Below are positions 26,302 through 39,770 of a stretch of 64,000 bases of DNA, piece after piece (position 1 is the first letter of the stretch; each line of letters opens with the position of its first letter). Under the pieces are notes generated by a model. The model was given only the letters and a program-made list of their open reading frames with translations. It did no database searches and was not told where the DNA came from. The stretch is from assembly GCA_917880725.1 (NCBI GenBank), contig OU862886.1, forward strand, positions 17,576,501 to 17,640,500, written 5' to 3'. Origin of the DNA: Selenia dentaria (lineage: Eukaryota; Arthropoda; Insecta; Lepidoptera; Geometridae). The position numbers were made by a program, and so were the translations under genes.

Positions 26302-27394
26302 CTGTGCGAGTGAGATGTATGTAAGGCATGGAATGTTTTTCTTTGTTTTCATTGCATAATGTGGTGCGGGTGATGGTAGTCCAGAATTTTATCGTAGTAC
26401 GTCGACAGATATTAACACATTCATTTGTTTTTAACTATTACTTACATATTGTTTTTTATGTCTGAAGCTATTTTTTTTGAATAGGCATTGCTACAAGAAC
26501 CTTTGCCATGGACGCTTATGTACATACATGCCTGCGCCGGTGGCACAGGAGCTAGCTTTTTTAATTTATAGCTCAAGCTTATAAATCACTGAATCTTATT
26601 AGTTGTCACACTGAAGAAAGTAATGCTAATGTTTTAAGACGCTACCGTGATACTTTTTGTGTGTTATAGAAGAATATCTGACTGACGATAGCCCAAGCTG
26701 CTGCGCCGTGCAGCTCTCCGAGCTGCTGTCCTGAGTGGCTCTCCGAGCTGCTGTCCTGAGCGGCTCTCCGAGCTGCTGTCCTGAGCGGCTCTCCGAGCTG
26801 CTATCCGGAGAGACTCCAAAAAGCTGTCTTTGGTATGCATTAATAAAGAATAATATCACTGAACAGTGTGAGTGAGATGTATGTAAGGCATGGAATGTTT
26901 TTCTTTGTTTCCATTGCATAATGTGGTGCGGGTGATGGTAGTCCAGAATTTTATCGTAGTACATCGACAGATATTAACACATTCATTTGTTTTTAACTTT
27001 TACTTACATATTGTTTTTTATGTCTGAAGCTATTTTTTTTGAATAGGCATTGCTACAAGAACCTTTGCCATAGACGCTTATGTACATACATGCCTGCGCC
27101 GGTGGGATAGGAGATAGCTTTTTTTATTTATAGCTTATGCTCATAAATCATTGAATCTTATCAGTTGTCACACTGAAGAAAGTAATAATAATGTTTTAAG
27201 ACGCTACCGTGATACTTTTTGTGTGAAGAATATCTGACTGACGATGGCCCAAGCTGCTGCGCCGTGCAGCTCTCCGAGCTGCTGTCCTGAGTGGCTCTCC
27301 GAGCTGCTGTCCTGAGCGGCTCTCCGAGCTGCTATCCGGAGAGACTCCAAGAAGCTGTCTTTGGTATGCGTTAATAAAGAAAAATATCACTGAG
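26302..27394 (+). repeat. 562+531 bp cassette, copy 2
   Basis: It lies 3775 bp (seven units) after copy 1 and shares 'gacgatagccc'. It is followed by units at 27395, 27932 and 28471 whose variants recur at 32231, 32768 and 33307. Confidence 0.85.
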
Positions 27395-29631
27395 CTGTGC
27401 GAGTGAGATGTACGTAAGGCATGGAATGTTTTTCTTTGTTTTCATTGCATAATGTGGTGCGGGTGATGGAAGTCCAGAATTTAATCGTAGTACGTCGACA
27501 GATATTAACACATTCATTTGTTTTTAACTATTACTTACATATTGATTTTTATGTCTGAAGCTATCTGTTTTGAATAGGCATTGCTACAAGAAACTTTGCC
27601 ATAGACGCTTATGTACATACATACCTGCGCCGGTGGGATAGGAGATAGCTTTTTTTATTTATGGCTTATGCTCATAAATCATTGAATCTTATCAGTTGTC
27701 ACACTGAAGAAAGTAATAATAATGTTTTAAGACGCTACCGTGATACTTTTTGTGTGTTATAGAAGAATATCTGACTGACGATGGCCCAAGCTGCTGCGCC
27801 GTGCAGCTCTCCGAGCTGCTGTCCTGAGTGGCTCTCCGAGCTGCTGTCCTGAGCGGCTCTCCGAGCTGCTATCCGGAGAGACTCCAAGAAGCTGTCTTTG
27901 GTATGCATTAATAAAGAATAATATCACTAAACTGTGCAAGTGAGATGTATGTAAGGCATGGAATGTTTTTCTTTGTTTTCATTGCATAGTAAGGTGTGGG
28001 TGATGGAAGTCCAGAATTTTATCGTAGTACGTTGACAGATATTAACACATTCATTTGTTTTTAACTGTCACTTACCTATTGTTTTTTATGCCTGAAGCTA
28101 TTTGTTTTAAATAGGCATTGCTACAAGAACCTTTGCCATGGACGCTTATGTACAAACATGCCTGCGCCGGTGGCATAGGAGCTAACCTTTATTATTTGTA
28201 GCTCATGCTCATAAATCATTGAATCTTATCAGTTGTCACACTGAAGAAAGTAATGCTAATGTTTTAAGACGCTACCGTGATACGCTTTGTGTGTTATAGA
28301 AGAATATCTGACTGACGATGGCCCAAGCTGCTGCGCCGTGCAGCTCTCCGAGCTGTTGTCCTGAGTGGCTCATCGAGCTGCTGTCTTGAGCAGCTCTCCG
28401 AGCTGCTATCCGGAGAGGCTCTCCGAGAAGCTGTCTTTGGTATGCATTTATAAAGAAAAATATCACTAAACTGTGCGAGTGAGATGTATGTAAGGCATGG
28501 AATGTTTTTCTTTGTTTTCATTGCATAGTGTGGTGCGGGTGATGGAATTCCAGAATTTTATCGTAGTACGTTGATAGATATTAACACATTCATTTGTTTT
28601 TAACTATCACTTACCTATTGTTTTTTATGTCTGAAGCTATTTGTTTTGAATAGGCATTGCTACAAGAACCTTTGCCATGGACGCTTATGTACATACATGC
28701 CTGCGCAGGTGGCACAGGAGCTAGCGTTTTTTATTTATAGCTCATGCTCATAAGTCATTGAATCTTATCAGTTGTCACACTGAAGATAGTAATGCTAATG
28801 TTTTAAGACGCTACCGTGATACTTATTGTGTGTAATAGAAGAATATCTGACTGACGACGGCCCAAGCTGCTGCGCCGTGCAGCTCTCCGAGCTGCTGTCC
28901 TGAGTGGCTCATCGAGCTGCTGCCCTGAGCGGCTCTCCGAGCTGCTATCCGGAGAGGCTCCGAGAAGCTGTCTTTGGTATGCCATAATAAAGAAAAATAT
29001 TACTAAACTGCGCGAGTGAGATGTATGTAAGGCATGGAATGTTTTTCTTTGTATTCATTGCAAAGTGTGGTGCGGGTGATGGAAGTCCAGAATTTTATTG
29101 TAGTACGTTGACAGATATTCACACATTCATTTGTTTTTAACTATTACTTACCTATTGTTTTTAATGCCTGAAGCTATTTGTTTTGAATAGGCATTGCTAC
29201 AAGAACCTTTGCCATAGACGCTTTTGTACATACATGCCTGCGCGGGTGGGATAGGAGCTAGCGTTTTTTATTTATAGCTCATGGCCATAAATCATTGAAT
29301 CTTATCAGTTGTCACACTGAAGAAAGTAATGCTAATGTTTTAAGACGCTACCGTGATACTTTTTGTGTGTTACAGAAGAATATCTGACTAACGATGGCCC
29401 AAGCTGCTGCGCTGTGCAGCTCTCCAAGCTGCTGTCCTGAGTGGCTCATCGAGCTGCTGTCCTGAGCGGCTCTCCGAGCTGCTATACGGAGAGACTCCAA
29501 GAAGCTGTCTTTGGTATGCATTAATAAAGAATAATATCACTAAACTGTGCGAGTGAGATGTATGTAAGGCATGGAATGTTTTTCGTTGTTTTCATTGCAT
29601 AATGTGGTGCGGGTGATGGAAGTCCAGAATT

Positions 29632-32600
29632 TATTCGTAGTACGTCGACAGATAATAACACGTTCATTTGTTTTTAACTATTACTTACAAATTGTTTTTT
29701 ATGTCTGAAGCTATTTGTTTTGTATAGGCATTGCTACAAGAACCTTTGCCATGGACGCTTATGTTCATACATGCCTGCGCCGGTGGCACAGGAGCTAGTG
29801 TTTTTTATTTATAGCTCATGCTCATAAATCATTGAATCTTATCAGTTGTCACACTGAAGAATGTAATGCTAATGTTTTAAGACGCTACCGTAATACTTTT
29901 TGTGTGTTATAGAAGAATATCTGACTGACGATGGCCCAAGCTGCTGCGCCGTGCAGCTCTCCGAGCTGCTGTCCTGAGTAGCTGTCCTTAGCGGCTCTCC
30001 GAGCTGCTATCCGGAGAGACTCCAAGAAGCTGTCTTTGGTATGCATTAATAAAGAATAATATCACTGAACAGTGTGAGTGAGATGTATGTAAGGCATGGA
30101 ATGTTTTTCTTTGTTTCCATTGCATAATGTGGTGCGGGTGATGGAAGTCCAGAATTTTATCGTAGTACGTCGACAGATATTAACACATTCATTAGTTTTT
30201 AATTATTATTTACCTATTGTTTTTTATGTCTGAAGCTTTTTGTTTTGAATAGGCATTGCTACAAGAACCTTTGCCATGGACGCTTATGTACATACATAAC
30301 TGCGCCGGTGGCACAGGAGCTAGAGTTTTTTATTTATAGCTCATGCTCATAAATCATTGAATCTTATCAGCTGTCACACTGAAGAATGTAATGCTAATGT
30401 TTTGAGACGCTACCGTGATACTTTTTGTGTGTTATAGAAGAATATCTGACTGACGATGGCCCAAGCTGCTGCGCCGTGCAGCTCTCCGAGCTGCTGTCCT
30501 GAGTAGCTCTCCGAGCTGCTGTCCTTAGCGGCTCTCCGAGCTGCTATCCGGAGAGACTCCAAGAAGCTGTCTTTGGTATGCATTAATAAAGAAAAATATC
30601 ACTGAACTGTGCGAGTGAGATGTACGTAAGGCATGGAATGTTTTTCTTTGTTTTCATTGCATAATGTGGTGCGGGTGATGGTAGTCCAGAATTTTATCGT
30701 AGTACGTCGACAGATATTAACACATTCATTTGTTTTTAACTATTACTTACATATTGTTTTTTATGTCTGAAGCTATTTTTTTTGAATAGGCATTGCTACA
30801 AGAACCTTTGCCATGGACGCTTATGTACATACATGCCTGCGCCGGTGGCACAGGAGCTAGCTTTTTTAATTTATAGCTCAAGCTTATAAATCACTGAATC
30901 TTATTAGTTGTCACACTGAAGAAAGTAATGCTAATGTTTTAAGACGCTACCGTGATACTTTTTGTGTGTTATAGAAGAATATCTGACTGACGATGGCCCA
31001 AGCTGCTGCGCCGTGCAGCTCTCCGAGCTGCTGTCCTGAGTGGCTCTCCGAGCTGCTGTCCTGAGCGGCTCTCCGAGCTGCTGTCCTGAGCGGCTCTCCG
31101 AGCTGCTATCCGGAGAGACTCCAAAAAGCTGTCTTTGGTATGCATTAATAAAGAATAATATCACTGAACAGTGTGAGTGAAATGTATGTAAGGCATGGAA
31201 TGTTTTTCTTTGTTTCCATTGCATAATGTGGTGCGGGTGATGGTAGTCCAGAATTTTATCGTAGTACGTCGACAGATATTAACACATTCATTTGTTTTTA
31301 ACTATTACTTACATATTGTTTTTTATGTCTGAAGCTATTTTTTTTGAATAGGCATTGCTACAAGAACCTTTGCCATAGACGCTTATGTACATACATGCCT
31401 GCGCCGGTGGGATAGGAGATAGCTTTTTTTATTTATAGCTTATGCTCATAAATCATTGAATCTTATCAGTTGTCACACTGAAGAAAGTAATAATAATGTT
31501 TTAAGACGCTACCGTGATACTTTTTGTGTGAAGAATATCTGACTGACGATGGCCCAAGCTGCTGCGCCGTGCAGCTCTCCGAGCTGCTGTCCTGAGTGGC
31601 TCTCCGAGCTGCTGTCCTGAGCGGCTCTCCGAGCTGCTATCCGGAGAGACTCCAAGAAGCTGTCTTTGGTATGCGTTAATAAAGAAAAATATCACTGAGC
31701 TGTGCGAGTGAGATGTACGTAAGGCATGGAATGTTTTTCTTTGTTTTCATTGAATAATGTGGTGCGGGTGATGGAAGTCCAGAATTTAATCGTAGTACGT
31801 CGACAGATATTAACACATTCATTTGTTTTTAAATATTACTTACATATTGTTTTTTATGTCTGAAGCTATTTTTTTTGAATAGGCATTGCTACAAGAACCT
31901 TTGCCATAGACGCTTATGTACATACATGCCTGCGCCGGTGGGATAGGAGATAGCTTTTTTTATTTATAGCTTATGCTCATAAATCATTGAATCTTATCAG
32001 TTGTCACACTGAAGAAAGTAATAATAATGTTTTAAGACGCTACCGTGATACTTTTTGTGTGAAGAATATCTGACTGACGATGGCCCAAGCTGCTGCGCCG
32101 TGCAGCTCTCCGAGCTGCTGTCCTGAGTGGCTCTCCGAGCTGCTGTCCTGAGCGGCTCTCCGAGCTGCTATCCGGAGAGACTCCAAGAAGCTGTCTTTGG
32201 TATGCGTTAATAAAGAAAAATATCACTGAGCTGTGCGAGTGAGATGTACGTAAGGCATGGAATGTTTTTCTTTGTTTTCATTGAATAATGTGGTGCGGGT
32301 GATGGAAGTCCAGAATTTAATCGTAGTACGTCGACAGATATTAACACATTCATCTGTTTTTAACTATTACTTACATATTGATTTTTATGTCTGAAGCTAT
32401 CTGTTTTGAATAGGCATTGCTACAAGAAACTTTGCCATAGACGCTTATGTACATACATACCTGCGCCGGTGGGATAGGAGATAGCTTTTTTTATTTATAG
32501 CTTATGCTCATAAATCATTGAATCTTATCAGTTGTCACACTGAAGAAAGTAATAATAATGTTTTAAGACGCTACCCTGATACTTTTTGTGTGTTATAGAA

Positions 32601-32767
32601 GAATATCTGACTGACGATGGCCCAAGCTGCTGCGCCGTGCAGCTCTCCGAGCTGCTGTCCTGAGTGGCTCTCCGAGCTGCTGTCCTGAGCGGCTCTCCGA
32701 GCTGCTATCCGGAGAGACTCCAAGAAGCTGTCTTTGGTATGCATTAATAAAGAATAATATCACTAAA
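29632..32767 (+). repeat. six-unit block, copy 1 (offset 4299 then 3767 bp)
   Basis: It matches 33931 onward at an offset of 4299 bp, dropping to 3767-3768 bp after one 531-bp unit that only this copy has. Upstream (27932-29080) matches 32768-33920 at an offset of 4836 bp. The offset drop of 537 bp between about 33890 and 33930 marks a unit-register recombination junction. Confidence 0.8.
30607..31699 (+). repeat. 562+531 bp cassette, copy 3
   Basis: It lies 4305 bp (eight units) after copy 2. A further 531-bp unit (31700-32230) follows, so the shortened unit class occurs twice in succession here and nowhere else. Marker 'gagtgaaatgta' is shared with copy 4 and with the copy at 50730. Confidence 0.85.
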
Positions 32768-33930
32768 CTGTGCAAGTGAGATGTATGTAAGGCATGGAAT
32801 GTTTTTCTTTGTTTTCATTGCATAGTAAGGTGTGGGTGATGGAAGTCCAGAATTTTATCGTAGTACGTTGACAGATATTAACACATTCATTTGTTTTTAA
32901 CTGTCACTTACCTATTGTTTTTTATGCCTGAAGCTATTTGTTTTAAATAGGCATTGCTACAAGAACCTTTGCCATGGACGCTTATGTACAAACATGCCTG
33001 CGCCGGTGGCATAGGAGCTAACCTTTATTATTTGTAGCTCATGCTCATAAATCATTGAATCTTATCAGTTGTCACACTGAAGAAAGTAATGCTAATGTTT
33101 TAAGACGCTACCGTGATACGCTTTGTGTGTTATAGAAGAATATCTGACTGACGATGGCCCAAGCTGCTGCGCCGTGCAGCTCTCCGAGCTGTTGTCCTGA
33201 GTGGCTCATCGAGCTGCTGTCCTGAGCAGCTCTCCGAGCTGCTATCCGGAGAGGCTCTCCGAGAAGCTGTCTTTGGTATGCATTTATAAAGAAAAATATC
33301 ACTAAACTGTGCGAGTGAGATGTATGTAAGGCATGGAATGTTTTTCTTTGTTTTCATTGCATAGTGTGGTGCGGGTGATGGAATTCCAGAATTTTATCGT
33401 AGTACGTTGATAGATATTAACACATTCATTTGTTTTTAACTATCACTTACCTATTGTTTTTTATGTCTGAAGCTATTTGTTTTGAATAGGCATTGCTACA
33501 AGAACCTTTGCCATGGACGCTTATGTACATACATGCCTGCGCAGGTGGCACAGGAGCTAGCGTTTTTTATTTATAGCTCATGCTCATAAGTCATTGAATC
33601 TTATCAGTTGTCACACTGAAGATAGTAATGCTAATGTTTTAAGACGCTACCGTGATACTTATTGTGTGTAATAGAAGAATATCTGACTGACGACGGCCCA
33701 AGCTGCTGCGCCGTGCAGCTCTCCGAGCTGCTGTCCTCAGTGGCTCATCGAGCTGCTGCCCTGAGCGGCTCTCCGAGCTGCTATCCGGAGAGGCTCCGAG
33801 AAGCTGTCTTTGGTATGCCATAATAAAGAAAAATATTACTAAACTGTGCGAGTGAGATGTATGTAAGGCATGGAATGTTTTTCTTTGTATTCATTGCAAA
33901 GTGTGGTGCGGGTGATGGAAGTCCAGAATT

Positions 33931-36534
33931 TATTCGTAGTACGTCGACAGATAATAACACATTCATTTGTTTTTAACTATTACTTACAAATTGTTTTTTA
34001 TGTCTGAAGCTATTTGTTTTGAATAGGCATTGCTACAAGAACCTTTGCCATGGACGCTTATGTTCATACATGCCTGCGCCGGTGGCACAGGAGCTAGCGT
34101 TTTTTATTTATAGCTCATGCTCATAAATCATTGAATCTTATCAGTTGTCACACTGAAGAATGTAATGCTAATGTTTTAAGACGCTACCGTAATACTTTTT
34201 GTGTGTTATAGAAGAATATCTGACTGACGATGGCCCAAGCTGCTGCGCCGTGCAGCTCTCCGAGCTGCTGTCCTGAGTAGCTGTCCTTAGCGGCCCTCCG
34301 AGCTGCTATCCGGAGAGACTCCAAGAAGCTGTCTTTGGTATGCATTAATAAAGAATAATATCACTGAACAGTGTGAGTGAGATGTATGTAAGGCATGGAA
34401 TGTTTTTCTTTGTTTCCATTGCATAATGTGGTGCGGGTGATGGAAGTCCAGAATTTTATCGTAGTACGTCGACAGATATTAACACATTCATTAGTTTTTA
34501 ATTATTATTTACCTATTGTTTTTTATGTCTGAAGCTTTTTGTTTTGAATAGGCATTGCTACAAGAACCTTTGCCATGGACGCTTATGTACATACATAACT
34601 GCGCCGGTGGCACAGGAGCTAGAGTTTTTTATTTATAGCTCATGCTCATAAATCATTGAATCTTATCAGTTGTCACACTGAAGAATGTAATGCTAATGTT
34701 TTGAGACGCTACCGTGATACTTTTTGTGTGTTATAGAAGAATATCTGACTGACGATGGCCCAAGCTGCTGCGCCGTGCAGCTCTCCGAGCTGCTGTCCTG
34801 AGTAGCTCTCCGAGCTGCTGTCCTTAGCGGCTCTCCGAGCTGCTATCCGGAGAGACTCCAAGAAGCTGTCTTTGGTATGCATTAATAAAGAAAAATATCA
34901 CTGAACTGTGCGAGTGAGATGTACGTAAGGCATGAAAGTTTTTCTTTGTTTTCATTGCATAATGTGGTGCGGGTGATGGTAGTCCAGAATTTTATCGTAG
35001 TACGTCGACAGATATTAACACATTCATTTGTTTTTAACTATTACTTACATATTGTTTTTTATGTCTGAAGCTATTTTTTTTGAATAGGCATTGCTACAAG
35101 AACCTTTGCCATGGACGCTTATGTACATACATGCCTGCGCCGGTGGCACAGGAGCTAGCTTTTTTAATTTATAGCTCAAGCTTATAAATCACTGAATCTT
35201 ATTAGTTGTCACACTGAAGAAAGTAATGCTAATGTTTTAAGACGCTACCGTGATACTTTTTGTGTTTTATAGAAGAATATCTGACTGACGATGGCCCAAG
35301 CTGCTGCGCCGTGCAGCTCTCCGAGCTGCTGTCCTGAGTGGCTCTCCGAGCTGCTGTCCTGAGCGGCTCTCCGAGCTGCTGTCCTGAGCGGCTCTCCGAG
35401 CTGCTATCCGGAGAGACTCCAAAAAGCTGTCTTTGGTATGCATTAATAAAGAATAATATCACTGAACAGTGTGAGTGAAATGTATGTAAGGCATGGAATG
35501 TTTTTCTTTGTTTCCATTGCATAATGTGGTGCGGGTGATGGTAGTCCAGAATTTTATCGTAGTACGTCGACAGATATTAACACATTCATTTGTTTTTAAC
35601 TATTACTTACATATTGTTTTTTATGTCTGAAGCTATTTTTTTTGAATAGGCATTGCTACAAGAACCTTTGCCATAGACGCTTATGTACATACATGCCTGC
35701 GCCGGTGGGATAGGAGATAGCTTTTTTTATTTATAGCTTATGCTCATAAATCATTGAATCTTATCAGTTGTCACACTGAAGAAAGTAATAATAATGTTTT
35801 AAGACGCTACCGTGATACTTTTTGTGTGAAGAATATCTGACTGACGATGGCCCAAGCTGCTGCGCCGTGCAGCTCTCCGAGCTGCTGTCCTGAGTGGCTC
35901 TCCGAGCTGCTGTCCTGAGCGGCTCTCCGAGCTGCTATCCGGAGAGACTCCAAGAAGCTGTCTTTGGTATGCGTTAATAAAGAAAAATATCACTGAGCTG
36001 TGCGAGTGAGATGTACGTAAGGCATGGAATGTTTTTCTTTGTTTTCATTGAATAATGTGGTGCGGGTGATGGAAGTCCAGAATTTAATCGTAGTACGTCG
36101 ACAGATATTAACACATTCATTTGTTTTTAACTATTACTTACATATTGATTTTTATGTCTGAAGCTATCTGTTTTGAATAGGCATTGCTACAAGAAACTTT
36201 GCCATAGACGCTTATGTACATACATACCTGCGCCGGTGGGATAGGAGATAGCTTTTTTTATTTATAGCTTATGCTCATAAATCATTGAATCTTATCAGTT
36301 GTCACACTGAAGAAAGTAATAATAATGTTTTAAGACGCTACCCTGATACTTTTTGTGTGTTATAGAAGAATATCTGACTGACGATGGCCCAAGCTGCTGC
36401 GCCGTGCAGCTCTCCGAGCTGCTGTCCTGAGTGGCTCTCCGAGCTGCTGTCCTGAGCGGCTCTCCGAGCTGCTATCCGGAGAGACGCCAAGAAGCTGTCT
36501 TTGGTATGCATTAATAAAGAATAATATCACTAAA
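33931..36534 (+). repeat. five-unit block, copy 2
   Basis: Counterpart of 29632-32767 with one 531-bp unit fewer. The unit in which it starts (33844) begins like the one at 29008 ('tttgtattcattgcaaag') and continues like the one at 29545 ('attcgtag', 'gataataacac'), so the breakpoint lies within this unit. Confidence 0.8.
34906..35997 (+). repeat. 561+531 bp cassette, copy 4
   Basis: It lies 4299 bp after copy 3, with a single-base loss near its start ('catgaaagttt'). 'gtgttttatag' replaces gtgtgttatag near 35264. Confidence 0.85.
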
Positions 36535-37073
36535 CTGTGCAAGTGAGATGTATGTAAGGCATGGAATGTTTTTCTTTGTTTTCATTGCATAGTAAGGTGT
36601 GGGTGATGGAAGTCCAGAATTTTATCGTAGTACGTTGACAGATATTAACACATTCATTTGTTTTTAACTGTCACTTACCTATTGTTTTTAATGCCTGAAG
36701 CTATTTGTTTTGAATAGGCATTGCTACAAGAACCTTTGCCATAGACGCTTTTGTACATACATGCCTGCGCGGGTGGGATAGGAGCTAGCGTTTTTTATTT
36801 GTAGCTCATGCTCATAAATCATTGAATCTTATCAGTTGTCACACTGAAGAAAGTAATGCTAATGTTTTAAGACGCTACCGTGATACGCTTTGTGTGTTAT
36901 AGAAGAATATCTGACTGACGATGGCCCAAGCTGCTGCGCCGTGCAGCTCTCCGAGCTGTTGTCCTGAGTGGCTCATCGAGCTGCTGTCCTGAGCAGCTCT
37001 CCGAGCTGCTATCCGGAGAGGCTCTCCGAGAAGCTGTCTTTGGTATGCATTTATAAAGAAAAATATCACTAAA
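36535..37073 (+). repeat. mosaic 539-bp unit
   Basis: It begins like the units at 27932 and 32768 ('catagtaaggtg', 'ctgtcacttacc'). From about 36690 to 36800 it carries A-type markers ('tttttaatgcctg', 'catagacgctttt', 'gcgggtgggatag'). It then returns to the 27932/32768 type ('atttgtagctc', 'gatacgctttg'). A short internal A tract flanked by another type is the pattern expected of gene conversion. Confidence 0.75.
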
Positions 37074-37610
37074 CTGTGCGAGTGAGATGTATGTAAGGCA
37101 TGGAATGTTTTTCTTTGTTTTCATTGCATAGTGTGGTGCGGGTGATGGAAGTCCAGAATTTTATTGTAGTACGTTGACAGATATTCACACATTCATTTGT
37201 TTTTAACTATTACTTACCTATTGTTTTTAATGCCTGAAGCTATTTGTTTTGAATAGGCATTGCTACAAGAACCTTTGCCATAGACGCTTTTGTACATACA
37301 TGCCTGCGCGGGTGGGATAGGAGCTAGCGTTTTTTATTTATAGCTCATGCCCATAAATCATTGAATCTTATCAGTTGTCACACTGAAGAAAGTAATGCTA
37401 ATGTTTTAAGACGCTACCGTGATACTTTTTGTGTGTTATAGAAGAATATCTGACTGACGATGGCCCAAGCTGCTGCGCCGTGCAGCTCTCCGAGCTGCTG
37501 TCCTGAGTGGCTCTCCGAGCTGCTGTCCTGAGCGGCTCTCCGAGCTGCTATCCGGAGAGACTCCAAGAAGCTGTCTTTGGTATGCATTAATAAAGAATAA
37601 TATCACTAAA

Positions 37611-39770
37611 CTGTGCGAGTGAGATGTATGTAAGGCATGGAATGTTTTTCGTTGTTTTCATTGCATAATGTGGTGCGGGTGATGGAAGTCCAGAATTTAT
37701 TCGTAGTACGTCGACAGATAATAACACATTCATTTGTTTTTAACTATTACTTACAAATTGTTTTTTATGTCTGAAGCTATTTGTTTTGAATAGGCATTGC
37801 TACAAGAACCTTTGCCATGGACGCTTATGTTCATACATGCCTGCGCCGGTGGCACAGGAGCTAGCGTTTTTTATTTATAGCTCATGCTCATAAATCATTG
37901 AATCTTATCAGTTGTCACACTGAAGAATGTAATGCTAATGTTTTAAGACGCTACCGTAATACTTTTTGTGTGTTATAGAAGAATATCTGACTGACGATGG
38001 CCCAAGCTGCTGCGCCGTGCAGCTCTCCGAGCTGCTGTCCTGAGTAGCTGTCCTAAGCGGCTCTCCGAGCTGCTATCCGGAGAGACTCCAAGAAGCTGTC
38101 TTTGGTATGCATTAATAAAGAATAATATCACTAAACTGTGCAAGTGAGATGTATGTAAGGCATGGAATGTTTTTTTTTTGTTTTCATTGCATAGTGTGGT
38201 GTGGGTGATGGAAGTCCAGAATTTAATCGTAGTACGTCGACAGATATTAACACATTCATTTGTTTTTAACTATTACTTACATATTGTTTTTTTATGTCTG
38301 AAGCTATTTGTTTTGAATAGGCATTGCTACAAGAACCTTTGCCATGGACGCTTATGTACATACATGCCTGCGCCGGTGGGATAGGAGTTAGCTTTTTTAT
38401 TTATAGCTCATGCTCATAAATCATTGAATCTTATTAGTTGTCACACTGAAGAAAGTAATGCTAATGTTTTAAGACGCTACCGTGATACTTTTTGTGTGTT
38501 ACAGAAGAATATCTGACTAACGATGGCCCAAGCTGCTGCGCTGTGCAGCTCTCCAAGCTGCTGTCCTGAGTGGCTCATCGAGCTGCTGTCCTGAGCGGCT
38601 CTCCGAGCTGCTGTCCGGAGAGACTCCAAGAAGCTGTCTTTGGTATGCATTAATAAAGAAAAATATCACTAAACTGTGCGAGTGAGATGTATGTAGGGCA
38701 TGGAATGTTTTTTTTTGTTTTCATTGCATAGTGTGGAGTGGGTGATGGAAGTCCAGAATTTAATCGTAGTACGTCGACAGATATTAACACATTCATTTGT
38801 TTTTAAGTATTACTTACATATTGTTTTTTATGTCTAAAGCTATTTGTTTTGAATAGGCATTGCTACAAGAACCTTTGCCATAGACGCTTTTGTACATACA
38901 TGCCAGCGCGGGTGGGATAGGAGCTAGCTTTTTTATTTATAGCTCATGCTCATAAATCATTGAATCGTATCAGTTGTCACACTGAAGAAAGTAATGCTAA
39001 TGTTTTAAGACGCTACCGTGATACTTTTTGTGTGTTATAGAAGAATATCTGACTGACGATGGCCCAAGCTGCTGCGCCGTGCAGCTCTCCGAGCTGCTGT
39101 CCTGAGTGGCTCTCCGAGCTGCTGTCCTGAGTGGCTCTCCGAGCTGCTGTCCTGAGCGGCTCTCCGAGCTGCTATCCGGAGAGACTCCAAGAAGCTGTCT
39201 TTGGTATGCATTAATAAAGAATAATATCACTAAACTGTGCAAGTGAGATGTATGTAAGGCATGGAATGTTTTTCTTTGTTTTCATTGCATAATGTGGTGC
39301 GGGTGATGGAAGTCCAGAATTTTATCGTAGTACGTTGACAGATATTACCACATTCATTTGTTTTTAACTATTACTTACCTATTGTTTTTTATGCCTGAAG
39401 CTATTTGTTTTGAATAGGCATTGCTACAAGAACCTTTGCCATAGACGCTTTTGTACATACATGCCTGCGCGGGTGGGATAGGAGCTAGCTTTTTTATTTA
39501 TAGCTCATGCTCATAAATCATTGAATCTTATCAGTTGTCACACTGAAGAAAGTAATGCTAATGTTTTAAGACGCTACCGTGATACTTTTTGTGTGTTACA
39601 GAAGAATATCTGACTAACGATGGCCCAAGCTGCTGCGCTGTGCAGCTCTCCAAGCTGCTGTCCTGAGTGGCTCATCGAGCTGCTGTCCTGAGCGGCTCTT
39701 CGAAATGCTATCCGGAGAGACTCCAAGAAGCTGTCTTTGGTATGCATTAATAAAGAATAATATCACTAAA
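37611..39770 (+). repeat. four-unit block, copy 2 (offset 24223 bp)
   Basis: Distant near-identical copy of 13388-15547. Small differences include 'cgaaatgct' near 39713 where copy 1 has cgagctgct, 'gtctaaagc' for gtctgaagc, and 'ttgaatcgtatc' for ttgaatcttatc. The following unit (39771) matches the one at 16084 (offset 23687), so one unit is missing relative to copy 1. Confidence 0.85.
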
